The notes beneath the pieces are model-generated. The model searched no databases. It was given only the letters and a program-made list of their open reading frames with translations, and was not told the origin of the DNA. From Aquincola tertiaricarbonis (GTDB taxonomy: Bacteria > Pseudomonadota > Gammaproteobacteria > Burkholderiales > Burkholderiaceae_C): a stretch of 64,000 nucleotides of DNA. A program made the translations under genes and the position numbers. The stretch lies in NCBI RefSeq assembly GCF_000969605.1, contig NZ_JZUE01000011.1, positions 165,362 through 229,361 on the forward strand. Reading direction: 5' to 3'. This document shows positions 62,605 through 64,000 of the stretch, piece after piece (positions within the stretch are counted from its first letter, which is position 1; the number at the start of each line of letters is the position of its first letter).

Positions 62605-64000
62605 TCAGGCCTGGACCTGGCCGGCCAGCTGCTGCAGCTTGATGACCACGAACTCGGCCGGCTTCAGCGGCGCGAAGCCCACCACGATGTTCACGATGCC
62701 GCGGTTGATGTCGTCCTGCGTGGTGGTCTCGCGGTCGCACTTCACCAGGTAGGCGTCCGACGGCTTGCTGCCCTGGAAGGCGCCCTGGCGGAACAGGCCC
62801 TGCATGAAGGCGCCCAGGTTGAGCCGGATCTGCGACCACAGCGGCTCGTCGTTGGGCTCGAACACCACCCACTGCGTGCCGCGGTACAGGCTCTCCTCGA
62901 TGAACAGGGCCAGCCGGCGCACCGGCAGGTACTTCCACTGCGAGGCCAGGCTGTCGGCGCCCTGGCGGGTGCGTGCGCCCCATACCAGCCGGCCGGCCGG
63001 CGGCATCGAGCGCAGGCAGTTGATGCCCAGCGGGTTGAGCTCGCCGTTCTCGGCATCGGTCAGCGGCACGGCCAGCTCGGGCACGCCCACCAGCGTGGCG
63101 TCCTGCCCCGCGGGCGCCTTCCACACGCCGCGCTGGCCATCGGTGCGGGCGATCACGCCGGCCACCACGCCGCAGGGCGCGAAGGTCTCGATCTGGCCGT
63201 CGCGCTCGCTGTTGACCATGCGCACCCGCGGGAAGTACAGCGCCGCATTGGCGCTGGTGGTGCCCAGCGCGCCGATGCCGGCCAGCGCCTGGTCCTTGGT
63301 CAGCCAGCCGCTGGGCGGATCGACGATGAGCATCGCGCGCCGGCGCTCGCAGTAGGCGGCCGCGGCGCCCCACACGTCGGCCGGCACGTCGGTGTTGGGC
63401 GTCATCGGCGGGATGCACAGCAGGTTGAAGATGTCCGCATGGGCCAGCGCGTACAGGCCGGTCTTGTTCAGCTCGCTGCCCAGGTAGTCGGCGGATGTCA
63501 GCGCCAGACCGTCGGAGGCGGCGGTGCTCACGCCCGCGCTGGTGCCGGCGCCGAAGGGATCGGCCCCTGCGGCGGGCGCGGCACTGGCCGCCGGCCGCGC
63601 GCCGGGAATGCCGCCGAAGGTGCGCACCAGCCGCGACTCATTGCGCAGCACGTTCAGCACGTAGCGCGGGTGGGCGCTGTCGACGCTGAGGTTGCGGTGC
63701 GTCTCGGTGTCGCCGGTGCCCATGTCGCGCACCGAGAGGTTGAACACGTCGGGGCCGGCGGTGGCGTGGTCGACGCGGGCGCGCAGCGCATTGCCCCAGG
63801 CGCCTTCGTAGGCCGCTTCCAGCCCCAGGCTGTCGACCGCCAGCCGCGCGCGGGTCACCGGCGCCACCGCGGCGGCCGCGGCGCTCACGGCGGCGGGCTT
63901 GGCGGCGCTGATGGCATCGGCCACGTCCTGCGGCGCGGCGGCCCCGGCCACGGCCTGCGCACCCGCCGCAGCCACCGCCGTGGCGGCCGCCAGCGCCGCC
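62605..64000 (-). CDS. Contractile tail sheath protein (5' end beyond the window)
   Basis: About 465 residues are visible. The frame is open to the right edge, so the start is outside. The C-terminal sheath core is clear: G-V-W-K-A-P-A-G, G-I-N-C-L-R-S, G-A-R-T, Y-L-P-V-R-R-L-A-L-F-I-E-E-S-L, E-P-N-D-E-P-L-W, and the terminal V-V-G-F-A-P-L-K-P-A-E-F-V-V-I-K. The part nearest the edge is an Ala-rich stretch, probably an insertion in a surface loop. Contraction of this sheath drives the tube. The GTG at 63975 lies in the Ala-rich stretch and is not believed to be the start. Confidence 0.9.
   Translation of the reverse strand, partial: AALAAATAVAAAGAQAVAGAAAPQDVADAISAAKPAAVSAAAAAVAPVTRARLAVDSLGLEAAYEGAWGNALRARVDHATAGPDVFNLSVRDMGTGDTETHRNLSVDSAHPRYVLNVLRNESRLVRTFGGIPGARPAASAAPAAGADPFGAGTSAGVSTAASDGLALTSADYLGSELNKTGLYALAHADIFNLLCIPPMTPNTDVPADVWGAAAAYCERRRAMLIVDPPSGWLTKDQALAGIGALGTTSANAALYFPRVRMVNSERDGQIETFAPCGVVAGVIARTDGQRGVWKAPAGQDATLVGVPELAVPLTDAENGELNPLGINCLRSMPPAGRLVWGARTRQGADSLASQWKYLPVRRLALFIEESLYRGTQWVVFEPNDEPLWSQIRLNLGAFMQGLFRQGAFQGSKPSDAYLVKCDRETTTQDDINRGIVNIVVGFAPLKPAEFVVIKLQQLAGQVQA

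Noticed and set aside
63973..63975. GTG as the sheath start codon
   Set aside because: The frame is open to the edge, the N-terminal sheath domain is missing, and there is no ribosome-binding site in the Ala-rich stretch.

Overview
The window is very GC-rich, densely packed bacterial chromosome. PEP-CTERM proteins, a Bug-family solute receptor, a DUF4148 protein, an AlgP-like Lys/Ala repeat protein and a C-rich/G-rich intergenic element of Comamonadaceae type together point to a betaproteobacterium of the order Burkholderiales, plausibly near Rubrivivax/Leptothrix/Ideonella. This is inferred from gene content alone. No rRNA, tRNA, CRISPR array, transposase or integrase was seen, and no stretch longer than 300 bases lacks a gene.

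Region 1 (1-16.4 kb) is mixed housekeeping and regulation. It holds the tail of a gene running in from the left, a PEP-CTERM protein, a lipoprotein, a FUSC-family membrane protein, a CRP-type regulator with a LuxR-type regulator upstream, and two small envelope proteins. Then come a Bug receptor followed directly by a cytosolic-type gamma-glutamyltransferase, a LysR regulator, an arginase, a LOG-family protein, a Ldh2-type dehydrogenase, a ThiF/MoeB adenylyltransferase and a CtpA-type protease. Region 2 (15.3-18.1 kb) is a divergent Fe(III) ABC transporter pair (ATPase and permease) with a Fur-box-like sequence between the two genes.

Region 3 (18-32 kb) is a signalling neighbourhood. It has two membrane GGDEF proteins (one with a ruined GGDEF motif) and a three-gene operon made of a photoactive-yellow-protein-like PAS protein, a PAS-GGDEF protein and a PAS-GGDEF-EAL protein. 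These are followed by a histone-like protein, a response regulator with a hybrid-free histidine kinase, an XRE-cupin regulator coupled to a GNAT acetyltransferase, and a DUF72 protein. Region 4 (32-33.3 kb) is a pair of paralogous PEP-CTERM genes. Each has a CRP-like TGTGA-N6-TCACG site at nearly the same distance upstream.

Region 5 (33.36 kb to the right edge) is one leftward, tightly coupled operon for an extracellular contractile injection system (eCIS). In transcription order it runs: sheath (5' end outside the window), tube, a zinc-motif protein, a Pro/Ala-rich protein, a DUF4255 cap, an AAA+ ATPase, a small protein, a 2437-residue DUF4157 protein, a DUF4157-OmpA protein, a CIS tube-initiator protein, LysM, gpD-like hub, gpV-like spike, PAAR tip, gp25, two large baseplate proteins with a small Pro-rich repeat protein between them, a gpI-like protein and a DUF6519 spike-like protein. 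No capsid, terminase, lysis or type VI membrane-complex gene is present, so it is not a prophage or a T6SS. The most novel-looking parts are the giant DUF4157 protein, the DUF4157-OmpA fusion, the DUF6519 protein with tandem Ig-like and beta-helix segments, and the 82-bp tandem repeat that has become the coding sequence of a small coupled gene.
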